6,573 nucleotides of DNA from NCBI GenBank assembly GCA_016935715.1, contig JAFGQJ010000400.1:1-6573 (forward strand), written 5' to 3'. Below are positions 1 to 5,662 of this stretch, in pieces; the stretch's first letter is position 1, and every line of letters begins with the position of its first letter. Source of the stretch: Spirochaetales bacterium (lineage in GTDB: Bacteria; Spirochaetota; Spirochaetia; SZUA-6; DRHE01). The translations under genes and the position numbers were made by a program. Below the pieces are notes generated by a model. That model had not been told where the DNA came from and ran no database searches. It worked only from the letters and a program-made list of their open reading frames with translations.

Positions 1-743
1 AGTGGATCATCGTGCTGGCCGGCTTCCTGGAAAAAGCCCTGGCCGCGCAATCCGGGCAGCGGGCCGGGTCGGAGGCCGGGGAGAGCCGCGAGATCCACAC
101 CTCCTTCAACGCCTCCAGCCGGGACGTGCGCATGACCGTGGTGCCGGCCGCCTACCAGCTTCCCGGCCTGCCCTCCCGTTTTTTCAAAGTGATGATGAAG
201 GGCCGGCTGCCCGTGGCGGATGTGATCGAGGGGGTGAGGCGCTTTGCCCGGGAGCACCCGGGCGGCCTGCTGCTGTTCAAGCGGGACGCGGAGACGATCT
301 TCATCGATGCCTACAACAGCGGCTTCGACGGAACCGAGGATGTTTTCCGGGAGTTCCTGTCCGGATTGACCGCCCTTCCCGAAGCCCGCTTTCTCACCAT
401 CGGCGAGTTCATCCGGCAGCATCCGCCCCGGCGGGAGGTGTTCCTGGATGATTTCCTGGGCAACACGAAGATCGAGACCTTCACCGAGGGGGAGGCCCGT
501 CCTCTCTGGGATCTCACCAGGAAGGTGCGGGAGGCGATCCTGGAAGCGGAAAAGTCCCGTCCAGGCTGCCCGGAAGTGGAGCAGGCCTGGGAGCACCTGC
601 TGCTTTCCCACAACTCCGACGGGCGCATCGGCTACTGGCACTCGGAGTGGAATCCCGGGGAGCACCAGGTGGCCCCGTCGCGAAGGGCCTTCGTCGAAGA
701 TAATCTGAAGCACGCTCTGAAAATCCTCGAAAAACTCGGCTGA
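1..743 (+). CDS. GH57-like glycoside hydrolase, C-terminal part (5' end outside window)
   Basis: The reading frame is open from the first bases of the window (codons W-I-I-V-L from position 3) to a TGA at 741-743, so the gene very probably starts upstream; the GTG at 12 is not a convincing start. About 246 residues are visible. The segment with IFIDAYNSGFDGTEDVFREF, followed by a TIGEFIRQHPP stretch, resembles the late part of GH57 and related (beta/alpha)7 polysaccharide hydrolases, where an acidic residue on a strand is followed by a 'T-x-x-E-x-x-x-x-HPP' segment. Near the end, AWEHLLLSHNSDGRIGYWHS resembles the helical region of the same families (A-W-x-x-L-L-x-x-x-x-SD). The substrate cannot be told. 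No signal peptide can be judged because the N-terminus is missing. It stands alone here, about 190 bp before the next plus-strand gene. The family call is from recalled motifs only; a GH38-like or uncharacterised hydrolase is possible. Confidence 0.5.
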   Translation, partial: WIIVLAGFLEKALAAQSGQRAGSEAGESREIHTSFNASSRDVRMTVVPAAYQLPGLPSRFFKVMMKGRLPVADVIEGVRRFAREHPGGLLLFKRDAETIFIDAYNSGFDGTEDVFREFLSGLTALPEARFLTIGEFIRQHPPRREVFLDDFLGNTKIETFTEGEARPLWDLTRKVREAILEAEKSRPGCPEVEQAWEHLLLSHNSDGRIGYWHSEWNPGEHQVAPSRRAFVEDNLKHALKILEKLG

Positions 744-838
744 GCGCAGCCCTCTGTTGGCGAAGGAGTGAATGCAGCGGGGTGGTGGCGGAGGGCTGGC
801 CGCTGACGGGCATCGCAAGCGCTCAGCGGATGCAGGAA

Positions 839-871
839 CCGGAAAGAGGCGCCGGAAACAGGCGCCGGAAA
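839..871 (+). repeat. 13-bp tandem direct repeat upstream of the PPC-module gene
   Basis: CCGGAAA begins at 839, 852 and 865, exactly 13 bp apart. The first two units are CCGGAAAGAGGCG and CCGGAAACAGGCG (one mismatch). The third keeps CCGGAAAC and is followed by another GGAAAA. The array ends about 24 bp before a TATATT hexamer (895-900), where an activator could bind, but it may simply be a short tandem duplication. The rest of the 744-934 gap shows no convincing gene. Confidence 0.55.
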
Positions 872-894
872 CGGAAAACCCGCGAAAAAAGGGC

Positions 895-930
895 TATATT
901 CCCTGCTGGAACCCAACCGGGTTTGGAGGA
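895..930 (+). promoter_or_regulatory. Possible -10 element and Shine-Dalgarno for the PPC-module gene
   Basis: TATATT at 895-900 is a good -10 match and is preceded by an A-rich run. No TTGACA-like -35 sits 16-18 bp upstream (the position is occupied by CGGAAA), so the promoter may depend on an activator or be false. GGAGGA at 925-930 is a strong ribosome binding site, 4 bp before the ATG at 935, and fixes that start over the upstream in-frame start at 782. Confidence 0.35.
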
Positions 931-934
931 TGCC

Positions 935-2089
935 ATGAGCCGACCGCTCCGTTCCTTCTATCCCCTTCTGCTCGGATCGCTGATCCTGGCCGGACTGCTC
1001 ACCGCCCCGACGGGACACTCCCAGTCCGTCCGGTTTCAGGGAGAGCTGGGCCCGGGGGACAGCAAGCTCGGCCGCTATTTCGACACCTATCCCCTGCAGC
1101 TGATTGCGGGGGAGCGCATCGTGGCCAGCCTGAGCTCGTATGATTTCGACGCCTGCCTGCTCCTCGAATCTCCGGAAGGCGGGGAGATCGAAAACGACGA
1201 CTACGGGGAGGGAAGCGACGCACGCATCGATGCGCTCGTAGAAACTTCCGGGAGCTGGAAGGTGAAGGTCAGCTCCTACGAGGAAGGGGAGCAGGGGGAG
1301 TATCTGCTCACCGTGGTCCGGGAGAGACTGCGGCCGTTGCAGAGCCACGCCGGCAAGCTGGACGAGCAGGACATGGTTTCGGTGAAGGGGGAGTACTACG
1401 ACAGCTATTCGGTGATCCTGGAGCAGAACCAGAGGGTCGTGATATCGATGATTTCGGATCAGTTCGATCCCTTCCTGGTGGTCAAACCGCCCCGCGGCAG
1501 GCGGATCGTGAATGACGACTACGAAGGGGAGAGCGAGAGCCGAATCGACTTCATCGCCGAGTCGGGCGGGCGCTACGAGGTGTTCGCCACCTCCTATGCG
1601 GGAGGCGAGCGGGGCGAGTACTCGCTGCGCATCCTGCTCGGGCAGCGGATGAATGTCCGACAGATCGACGGGTACCTCGATCCCGACGACATGGAGCTGG
1701 AGGAACACGGGTACTGCGAGATGCACCCGCTTCACCTCGAGGAAGGCCAGCACGTCATTCTCGAGATGACCTCCGAGCAGCTAGACACACTGCTCACGGC
1801 AGACGGACCCGGCGGTTTCTACGCGGAAAACGACGACTACAACGATCAGACCTACATCTCCCGGCTGGAAGTGTTCGCCCCCGCAGATGGCGAGTACATC
1901 ATCACCACCGCCGCCTACCAGGCCGGCGTGGAGGGAAGCTACACCCTCAAGATCTACTCCTTCGGGATCAGCGGCATCAACCTGCCGAACACCCGCCAGC
2001 TGGCTCCGGTCCGCGTACCGGGCAGCGGCCGATTGGCGTCCCTGAGGCGAGCTTCATTGCAGGTGGCAGCCCTCGGGGCGTATCATTAG
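935..2089 (+). CDS. Exported protein with three PPC-like beta modules
   Basis: 384 residues starting at the ATG with a strong GGAGGA site; the frame is open further upstream to 782, but that stretch is low-complexity and Arg-rich and has no comparable site. Residues 1-30 form a signal peptide (basic MSRPLR, a hydrophobic core LLLGSLILAGLL, and a possible cleavage near GHSQ). The mature part has three homologous modules at about 33-128, 137-234 and 243-341. Each follows the same scheme: a G-x-L-x-x-x-D opening, an aromatic-rich Y/F strand, a 'D-x-x-L-x-x-x-x-P-x-G' segment, an NDDY motif (87-90, 193-196, 299-302; spacing exactly 106), then R-I/L-x-x-x-x-x-x-x-G and a closing GEY/GSY-x-L strand. 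This is the pattern of bacterial pre-peptidase C-terminal (PPC) domains, which are secreted beta-sandwiches, often calcium-stabilised, that bind polymers or assist export. No catalytic domain is present. The last 40 residues are Arg/Ala/Leu-rich and do not resemble the modules. Function unknown; an extracytoplasmic adhesive or structural role is inferred. Confidence 0.75.
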   Translation: MSRPLRSFYPLLLGSLILAGLLTAPTGHSQSVRFQGELGPGDSKLGRYFDTYPLQLIAGERIVASLSSYDFDACLLLESPEGGEIENDDYGEGSDARIDALVETSGSWKVKVSSYEEGEQGEYLLTVVRERLRPLQSHAGKLDEQDMVSVKGEYYDSYSVILEQNQRVVISMISDQFDPFLVVKPPRGRRIVNDDYEGESESRIDFIAESGGRYEVFATSYAGGERGEYSLRILLGQRMNVRQIDGYLDPDDMELEEHGYCEMHPLHLEEGQHVILEMTSEQLDTLLTADGPGGFYAENDDYNDQTYISRLEVFAPADGEYIITTAAYQAGVEGSYTLKIYSFGISGINLPNTRQLAPVRVPGSGRLASLRRASLQVAALGAYH

Positions 2090-2106
2090 GCAGAGCCGGA
2101 GCTGGC

Positions 2107-2453
2107 TCATACTCCTCTGCTGAAGCTGTAGCGGATCACCCCCTGGGGGCAGCTGTCCACGCACTGTCCGCAGAGGATGCACTCGGCGTGCTTCATCCGG
2201 GATCGCTCCACCATCGCCTGCACATCTCCTGCGTTGCTCCACCCGGACAGACCCAGCCGCAGTATGCCCGGCCGAGCAGCAGAGAGGTGAGGAACAGCAC
2301 GCCGAATAACAGCAGGCTGCCGCTGATGATCCCCCGGGAAGCGCCGTGCACGCTCAGGAATGGTGAGAGATAGTTCAGGACCACCGGAAAGAGGATGAAG
2401 AATACCAGAAGCACACCGTTTCGTGCTCTCTGTCTTCGCTTTGTTTTTGCCAT
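2107..2453 (-). pseudogene. Broken membrane-anchored 4Fe-4S protein (internal deletion with frameshift)
   Basis: From the ATG at 2453, 86 codons are readable to a TGA at 2193-2195. A basic start is followed by two hydrophobic segments (about 12-32 and 42-60) and then GRAYCGWVCPGGATQE, the CGWxCPGG motif of NapH/polyferredoxin-like membrane Fe-S proteins. A second frame, ending at the TGA at 2107-2109, then supplies DVQAMVERSRMKHAECILCG and a cysteine pattern C-x2-C-x2-C-x3-CP followed by QGVIRYSF, the typical C-terminus of the same family. The two parts adjoin near 2220-2226, and everything in between is gone: the middle membrane helices, the second cytoplasmic Cys motif and the first ferredoxin cluster of an intact relative, probably well over 100 residues. 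The heptamer GATGTGC at the joint fits both the QEMC and the DVQ coding context, consistent with deletion between short repeats. The gene lies 93 bp downstream of fetB on the same strand and converges on the PPC-module gene. Sequencing or assembly error cannot be excluded. Confidence 0.75.
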
Positions 2454-2546
2454 TATGACGCCCCTGGACCATGTTCCCTGTATCGGGAATGTCGAGAACC
2501 CGCCGCCGGGTCTGTTCGACCGTCCCCGTCTTCCCGCAGAAAGCGG

Positions 2547-3347
2547 CTACAGTCTCAGATCCAGTACCTCCTGGCGGACCTGGCTGTAGTGGTTGAAGAA
2601 GCGGCGGTAGCCCAGCTCGGTCACCAAGAACACGGTGATGGTCACCGAGCCGCCGATGCCCAGCATGATGGCGATCTGGTACTTGATCGCATCCAGAGGG
2701 GCGATTCCCGCCAGGATCTGGCCGGTCATCATCCCCGGCAGGAACACGATTCCCATGCCCATCATGTTGTTGATGATCGGCATGATGCCGGCGGAGAAGG
2801 CCTCCTTGACGAACGGCCGGGCCGCCTCCTTGGGGGAGGCGCCCAGCATCAGGGCACCCTCCAGGCGGTCCAGCCGGGAGCGGATGCCGCTGGACAGCCG
2901 ATCGATGCCGATGGCGATCCCGTTCATCGAGTTGCCGATGATCATGCCGGCCACCGGGATGAAGTAGCGGGGCGCGAACCAGGGGCTGACGCGGACGATC
3001 ACGAAGAGGAAGTAGGCCAGGGCCGCCGTGGTTCCCAGGATCATGGAACCGGCGATCACGATGCGCAGGGCGGGAAACAGGCTCTTCTTCACCCGCCCGA
3101 ACACAGTGTAGACGGCGAAGGCCTCCATCACCGCGAAGATGACCAGGGTGATCCAGATTTTCTCCCAGGAGAACACGTAGGTCAGCACGAAACCGGTCAG
3201 CACCAGCTGGCCGGTCATGCGCAGGGAAGCCAGGGTGATCTCCCACTCCTTTCCCAGCTTCTTGATGCGTACCAGCAGCAGGAGGAGCAGGATCACGATG
3301 TAGCCCAGCCCCAGATAGAGGATCTCTATTTCGATGATTCCGTCCAT
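2547..3347 (-). CDS. fetB: FetB-family (UPF0014) ABC metal exporter permease
   Basis: 266 residues, the usual length for the FetB/YbbM family. In Escherichia coli, FetB with FetA exports iron and gives resistance to iron-linked oxidative stress. The protein is very hydrophobic, with about six to seven membrane segments (roughly 8-26, 45-60, 63-83, 95-119, 126-147, 187-210, 222-245). Family-typical stretches are RMTGQL (43-48), FIPVAGMIIGNSMN (129-142), the cytoplasmic coupling region EGALMLGASPKEA (163-175), and a long conserved stretch from MPIINNMMGMG (189) to GMMTGQILAG (205-214). The ATG at 3347 lies 5 bp after the stop of fetA, and the G-rich run at the end of fetA can serve as its ribosome binding site, so the two genes are translationally coupled. 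The stop is a TAG at 2547-2549. It appears intact. Iron is the best-supported substrate for the family, but the metal exported here is not shown by sequence. Confidence 0.9.
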   Translation of the reverse strand: MDGIIEIEILYLGLGYIVILLLLLLVRIKKLGKEWEITLASLRMTGQLVLTGFVLTYVFSWEKIWITLVIFAVMEAFAVYTVFGRVKKSLFPALRIVIAGSMILGTTAALAYFLFVIVRVSPWFAPRYFIPVAGMIIGNSMNGIAIGIDRLSSGIRSRLDRLEGALMLGASPKEAARPFVKEAFSAGIMPIINNMMGMGIVFLPGMMTGQILAGIAPLDAIKYQIAIMLGIGGSVTITVFLVTELGYRRFFNHYSQVRQEVLDLRL

Positions 3348-3352
3348 TTTGC

Positions 3353-4039
3353 CTATCCCCCCCGCTTTCCGCTCTTGTGCGTGACCTGCTCGACCCGGCC
3401 GTCGCGGATGCGCACCAGGGTGTCGTAGTATCCGGTGAAGCCTTTCTCCGAATGGGTGACCATGATCAGGGTCTTGCAGCGTTCGCAGCAGAACTCGGTG
3501 ACCAGGTCGAAGATCAGGACCTCGGTCTGTTCGTCCAGCGAGGCCGACGGTTCATCCAGAAGCATCACCTCCGGCTCCATCAGCATGACCCGCGCCAGGG
3601 CCAGGCGCTGCTTCTCTCCGCCGGACAGCTGGGCGGCATCGGAGGAAAGCTCCTTGTCCAGGCCGACCCGTTCCATGATGGCAGCGACCGCTTCCTGCGC
3701 CGGCTCCTCCTTCTCGGCCAGGCGGCAGCCGATCAGCAGGTTTTCCCGCACCGTGCCGGCGAAGATCACCGGCATCTGGGTCAGCATCACGACCTTACGC
3801 CGCAGGTGCACCGGGTCCATCTCCTCCACGGACTGTCCGAAAAAAAGCACCCGGCCGGAGTCCGGCGTGGTCATCCGGTTCAACATGCGAAGCAGGGTCG
3901 TCTTGCCGCCTCCGCTGGGTCCGACAATGGCCGACACCTTGCAGGCCTCGATCTTCAGGTTCTCGATGTCCAGCACGTCCTTGAAGCGCACGTTCGCAAG
4001 CTCGAAGGCCGGCGCGGGGGCGGCTGTTTCATGTTCCAT
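3353..4039 (-). CDS. fetA: FetA-family ABC metal exporter ATP-binding subunit
   Basis: 228 residues with a complete set of ABC ATPase motifs: Walker A GPSGGGKT (40-47), Q-loop Gln88 (MLTQMPVIF), signature LSGGEKQ (138-144), Walker B VMLLDEP (158-164), D-loop SASLDE (165-170) and switch His196 (VTHS). The TQMPVIFAGTVRENL stretch is typical of the FetA/YbbL group. It would form the cytoplasmic ATPase that drives FetB. The gene is first in a two-gene operon (5 bp to fetB) and is transcribed away from the phosphate locus. The ATG at 4039 is preceded by CAGGG about 10 bp upstream, a modest ribosome binding site. An unusual CCERC cysteine cluster (184-188) follows the D-loop helix and could bind a metal, but this is speculation. 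It appears intact, with normal length and no missing catalytic residue. Confidence 0.9.
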   Translation of the reverse strand: MEHETAAPAPAFELANVRFKDVLDIENLKIEACKVSAIVGPSGGGKTTLLRMLNRMTTPDSGRVLFFGQSVEEMDPVHLRRKVVMLTQMPVIFAGTVRENLLIGCRLAEKEEPAQEAVAAIMERVGLDKELSSDAAQLSGGEKQRLALARVMLMEPEVMLLDEPSASLDEQTEVLIFDLVTEFCCERCKTLIMVTHSEKGFTGYYDTLVRIRDGRVEQVTHKSGKRGG

Positions 4040-4079
4040 TTTTATCTACCCTGTCGCTTTTTCAGAAAATTGTGAGGTC

Positions 4080-4108
4080 ATTCTGACAGAGTTTCCAGGC
4101 AAGCTCAA
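4080..4108 (-). promoter_or_regulatory. Candidate sigma70-type promoter of fetAB
   Basis: Read on the minus strand, TTGAGC (4108-4103) and CAGAAT (4085-4080) are separated by exactly 17 bp. Each matches the consensus hexamer in four of six positions. The predicted transcript would start near 4073, giving a leader of about 35 nt before the fetA ATG. No iron-regulator (Fur) box was recognised, so regulation is open. Confidence 0.45.
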
Positions 4109-4115
4109 TAGAAAA

Positions 4116-4144
4116 CCGGGCGGCAGATGGCGTCTGCCGCCCGG
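4116..4144. repeat. Perfect 12-bp inverted repeat between divergent fetA and arsC remnant
   Basis: CCGGGCGGCAGA (4116-4127), the loop TGGCG, then TCTGCCGCCCGG (4133-4144) pair perfectly over 12 bp. On the minus strand the stem is followed by TTTTC, so it could act as a weak intrinsic terminator for leftward transcripts, placed 7 bp upstream of the fetA -35. It could equally be a regulator-binding palindrome. On the plus side there is no T-run, and it is followed within 12 bp by the Pho-type repeats. Confidence 0.6.
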
Positions 4145-4155
4145 CCGCGCCGGGA

Positions 4156-4193
4156 CTAACGAAAGTCTAACAGAAAACGAATGCGAGGCTAAC
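4156..4193 (+). promoter_or_regulatory. Pho-box-like direct repeats upstream of the arsC remnant
   Basis: CTAAC occurs at 4156, 4167 and 4189, with a degenerate CGAAT filling the missing register at 4178. All are on an exact 11-bp period, as in PhoB/PhoP operators (a conserved half-site plus spacer making one helical turn). A GTAAC at 4211 is also in register, but the position between is poor. No good -10 hexamer lies 10 bp beyond the last clear repeat, unlike at pstS and pstC. Confidence 0.65.
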
Positions 4194-4239
4194 CGTGGTG
4201 GATTTGACGGGTAACGGGAGAAGTAAAAGGAGTTTGATC

Positions 4240-4499
4240 ATGGATAGAGTGTTGTTTATCTGTGTCCATAACAGCGCCCGCAGCCAGATGGCGGAGGCTT
4301 AGAGGAGGGCATAGACCTGTCTGCCAACCGGACGAACAGCGTTTTCGACTTCTTCAAGGAGGGGCGGCTGCACTGGCCCTTTGCCGATCCGGTCAGATTC
4401 GAGGGAAGCCACCAGGAGAAGCGGGAAAAAACCCGGGAGGTCCGGGATCAGATCAAGGCCAAGGTCCTCGAGTTCATCGCCGATTACGGTTCGGACTGA
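4240..4499 (+). pseudogene. arsC: Broken ArsC-type arsenate reductase (LMW-PTP fold), two internal deletions
   Basis: An AAGGAG site (4227-4232) precedes the ATG at 4240. The frame reads MDRVLFICVHNSARSQMAEA and then a TAG at 4300. CVHNSARS is the C-x5-R-S phosphate/arsenate-binding loop of the low-molecular-weight phosphatase/arsenate reductase family. Another frame then continues the same protein: EEGIDLSANRTNSVFDFFKE (from 4302) and, still in frame at 4368, LHWPFADPVRFEGSHQEK and a charged C-terminal helix ending at the TGA at 4497-4499. Compared with the family as I know it, one block of some 35-40 residues is missing at about 4300, with a frame change. A second block of about 30 residues is missing in frame at about 4367, and it includes the CDE...CP segment that carries the resolving cysteines. 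GGAGG motifs lie at or beside both joints (4292-4296, 4304-4308, 4355-4359). There is no start codon for the second part, so a functional enzyme is not possible. The Pho-type array upstream suggests it once belonged to the phosphate regulon. Confidence 0.8.
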
Positions 4500-4519
4500 A
4501 AAGAGGGGAGAATCCACCC

Positions 4520-4531
4520 CCGGCCGGCCGG
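4520..4531. repeat. GC palindrome abutting the pstS Pho-type array
   Basis: CCGGCCGGCCGG is a perfect 12-bp palindrome ending one base before the first CTAAC of the pstS array. A comparable GC element, CCGGCCGCGCCGG (4141-4153), lies 2 bp before the first CTAAC of the arsC-remnant array. There is no T-run, so it is not a standard terminator. Confidence 0.5.
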
Positions 4532-4585
4532 CTAACGGAAATCTAACAGTTCCGTAAAAAACGATTAACAAACCGGCGGTATATC
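4532..4585 (+). promoter_or_regulatory. Pho-box array and promoter of pstS
   Basis: Four half-sites lie on an exact 11-bp period: CTAAC (4532), CTAAC (4543), GTAAA (4554, degenerate) and TTAAC (4565). Exactly 10 bp after the last one comes TATATC (4580-4585), a good -10 hexamer. There is no separate TTGACA -35, as expected when a PhoB-type activator replaces it. The rest of the gap to 4643 is the leader with the pstS ribosome binding site. Confidence 0.75.
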
Positions 4586-4643
4586 TGTCCCCGTGAAAGG
4601 GGGAGCGGTGACTCTCCCGAAAATAATCACGAAGGAGGGAAAG

Positions 4644-5501
4644 ATGAAAAAGCTTTTCCTGATTGCGTTGATCGCAGTCGCAGCAGCCGGTTTCGCTTTT
4701 GCCGGCGGAGGTAGCGAGGGAGACGACGCAGGAGGATTCTCCGGAAGTTACGCTTTCGGCGGTTCCACGACGGTTCTTCCCATCGCCGAAGTGGCGATCG
4801 AAGAGTTCATGGACATGCACCCCGGGGTGGAGCTCACCTATGAGGGCCAGGGCTCCAGCGTCGGCGTGCAGGGAGTCATCGACGGCGTGTACGCCCTGGG
4901 TGGTGCTTCCCGCGAGCTGAAGGACAAGGAGATGAGCGCCGGCGCCGTGGCTACCCCCATCGCCCTGGATGGGATCGCCGTCGTGGTGAACGGCGGAGTG
5001 CCGGTGGACAACCTGTCTCTCGGGCAGGTGGCCAGGATCTTCACCGGTGAGATCCGCAACTGGAGTGCGGTGGGCGGACCGTACAAGCCGATCGTGGTCG
5101 TGAACCGCGACGAGGCATCCGGAACCCGCGCCGCCTTCCTGGAGCTGTGCCTGGAAGAGGCCCTGGGCGACGACGTGAAGTTCATCCTCGATGCGATCAC
5201 GGTGGAGTCCAACGGGGACATGGTCACCAAAGTCGGTGCCACCCCTGATGCCATCGGTTACTGCGGCTTCGGCTACATCGACCGGGCCCGCAACGCAGGG
5301 GCCAAGGAAATCTCCGTCGACGGTTCCGATCCGACTGTGGACAACGTTCTTTCCGGCAGCTATCCGATCTCACGCAAGCTGAACATCGTGCACAAGGGAG
5401 CGCTGGCGGAGGGCTCGCTGGAGAAGGCTTTCGTAGACTTCCTGCTGTCCCCGGACGGGCAGGCCATCGTGGAGGACGAAGGTTTTATCGCCCTTCCCTA
5501 G
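4644..5501 (+). CDS. pstS: Phosphate ABC transporter substrate-binding protein PstS
   Basis: 285 residues from the ATG preceded by AAGGAGGG (4632-4639); an upstream in-frame start at 4593 would spoil the signal peptide. Residues 1-20 are a classic signal peptide (MKKLFLIALIAVAAAGFAFA), followed by GGGSEGDD; there is no lipobox Cys, so the protein is probably soluble in the periplasm. Phosphate-binding segments are in the expected order: GGSTTVLPIA (39-48), GQGSSVGVQG (68-77), ASRELK (88-93), LDGIAVVV (108-115), IFTGEIRNW (132-140), NRDEASGTR (154-162), then DAIGYCGFGYI (202-212) and YPISRKLNIV (240-249). It delivers phosphate to the PstC/PstA permease. It has its own Pho-type promoter and a terminator directly downstream, so it can be made in excess over the membrane subunits. 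Length and motifs are normal for a compact PstS. Confidence 0.95.
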   Translation: MKKLFLIALIAVAAAGFAFAGGGSEGDDAGGFSGSYAFGGSTTVLPIAEVAIEEFMDMHPGVELTYEGQGSSVGVQGVIDGVYALGGASRELKDKEMSAGAVATPIALDGIAVVVNGGVPVDNLSLGQVARIFTGEIRNWSAVGGPYKPIVVVNRDEASGTRAAFLELCLEEALGDDVKFILDAITVESNGDMVTKVGATPDAIGYCGFGYIDRARNAGAKEISVDGSDPTVDNVLSGSYPISRKLNIVHKGALAEGSLEKAFVDFLLSPDGQAIVEDEGFIALP

Positions 5502-5526
5502 CCGCTGACAAAAGGGCAGGTTACAG

Positions 5527-5563
5527 ACAGGCTGTCCTCTGTTCCGGGGGCAGCCTGTTTTTT
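5527..5563 (+). terminator. Intrinsic terminator after pstS
   Basis: ACAGGCTG (5527-5534) pairs perfectly with CAGCCTGT (5551-5558), and the stem can gain inner CC/GG pairs within the 16-nt loop. It is followed immediately by a run of six T (5558-5563). It begins 26 bp after the pstS stop codon and separates pstS from pstC transcription. Confidence 0.85.
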
Positions 5564-5605
5564 CCGGAATCGGGATGTCGTGAAGGGATCGAGACAAAGG
5601 GAATC

Positions 5606-5648
5606 TTAACGGAATCCTAACACTCCCCTAACAATTGACCTGTACACA
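5606..5648 (+). promoter_or_regulatory. Pho-box array and promoter of pstC
   Basis: TTAAC (5606), CTAAC (5617) and CTAAC (5628) lie on an exact 11-bp period. Exactly 10 bp after the last repeat lies TACACA (5643-5648), a moderate -10 hexamer. The geometry is the same as in front of pstS. It gives pstC and any genes after it a phosphate-responsive promoter of their own beyond the pstS terminator. Confidence 0.7.
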
Positions 5649-5662
5649 GGAAGCGATCACAG

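Noticed and set aside
747..798. 8-bp inverted repeat CAGCCCTC/GAGGGCTG after the hydrolase gene.
   Set aside because: The loop is 36 nt and there is no T-run, so it is too weak to call a terminator in GC-rich DNA.
632..1753. A 373-codon open frame on the minus strand.
   Set aside because: It lies antisense to the PPC-module gene and the 3' end of the hydrolase gene, has no recognisable domain, and its composition is that expected from the opposite strand of GC-rich coding DNA.
2093..2108. Small hairpin GAGCC-6-GGCTC between the converging genes.
   Set aside because: Only 5 bp of stem, no T-run on either side, and it overlaps a stop codon, so it does not support a terminator call.
2107..3246. 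A 379-codon open frame on the minus strand ending in a ferredoxin-like Cys motif.
   Set aside because: Most of it is a shifted frame of fetB. Only its last 35-40 codons are real coding sequence, the displaced C-terminus of the broken 4Fe-4S gene.
2589..3428. A 279-codon His/Asp/Gln-rich plus-strand frame; a similar frame lies at 3377-4075.
   Set aside because: These are complements of fetB and fetA, whose reading frames have full family motifs. The biased composition is typical of antisense frames.
4240..4310. Programmed frameshifting to rescue the arsC remnant.
   Set aside because: There is no slippery heptamer at the joint, and a shift could not restore the missing block of residues or the second deleted segment with the resolving cysteines.
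4262..4546. A 94-codon plus-strand frame across the arsC remnant.
   Set aside because: It is in the wrong frame for both recognisable arsC pieces and runs into the pstS Pho-type array; no domain is visible.
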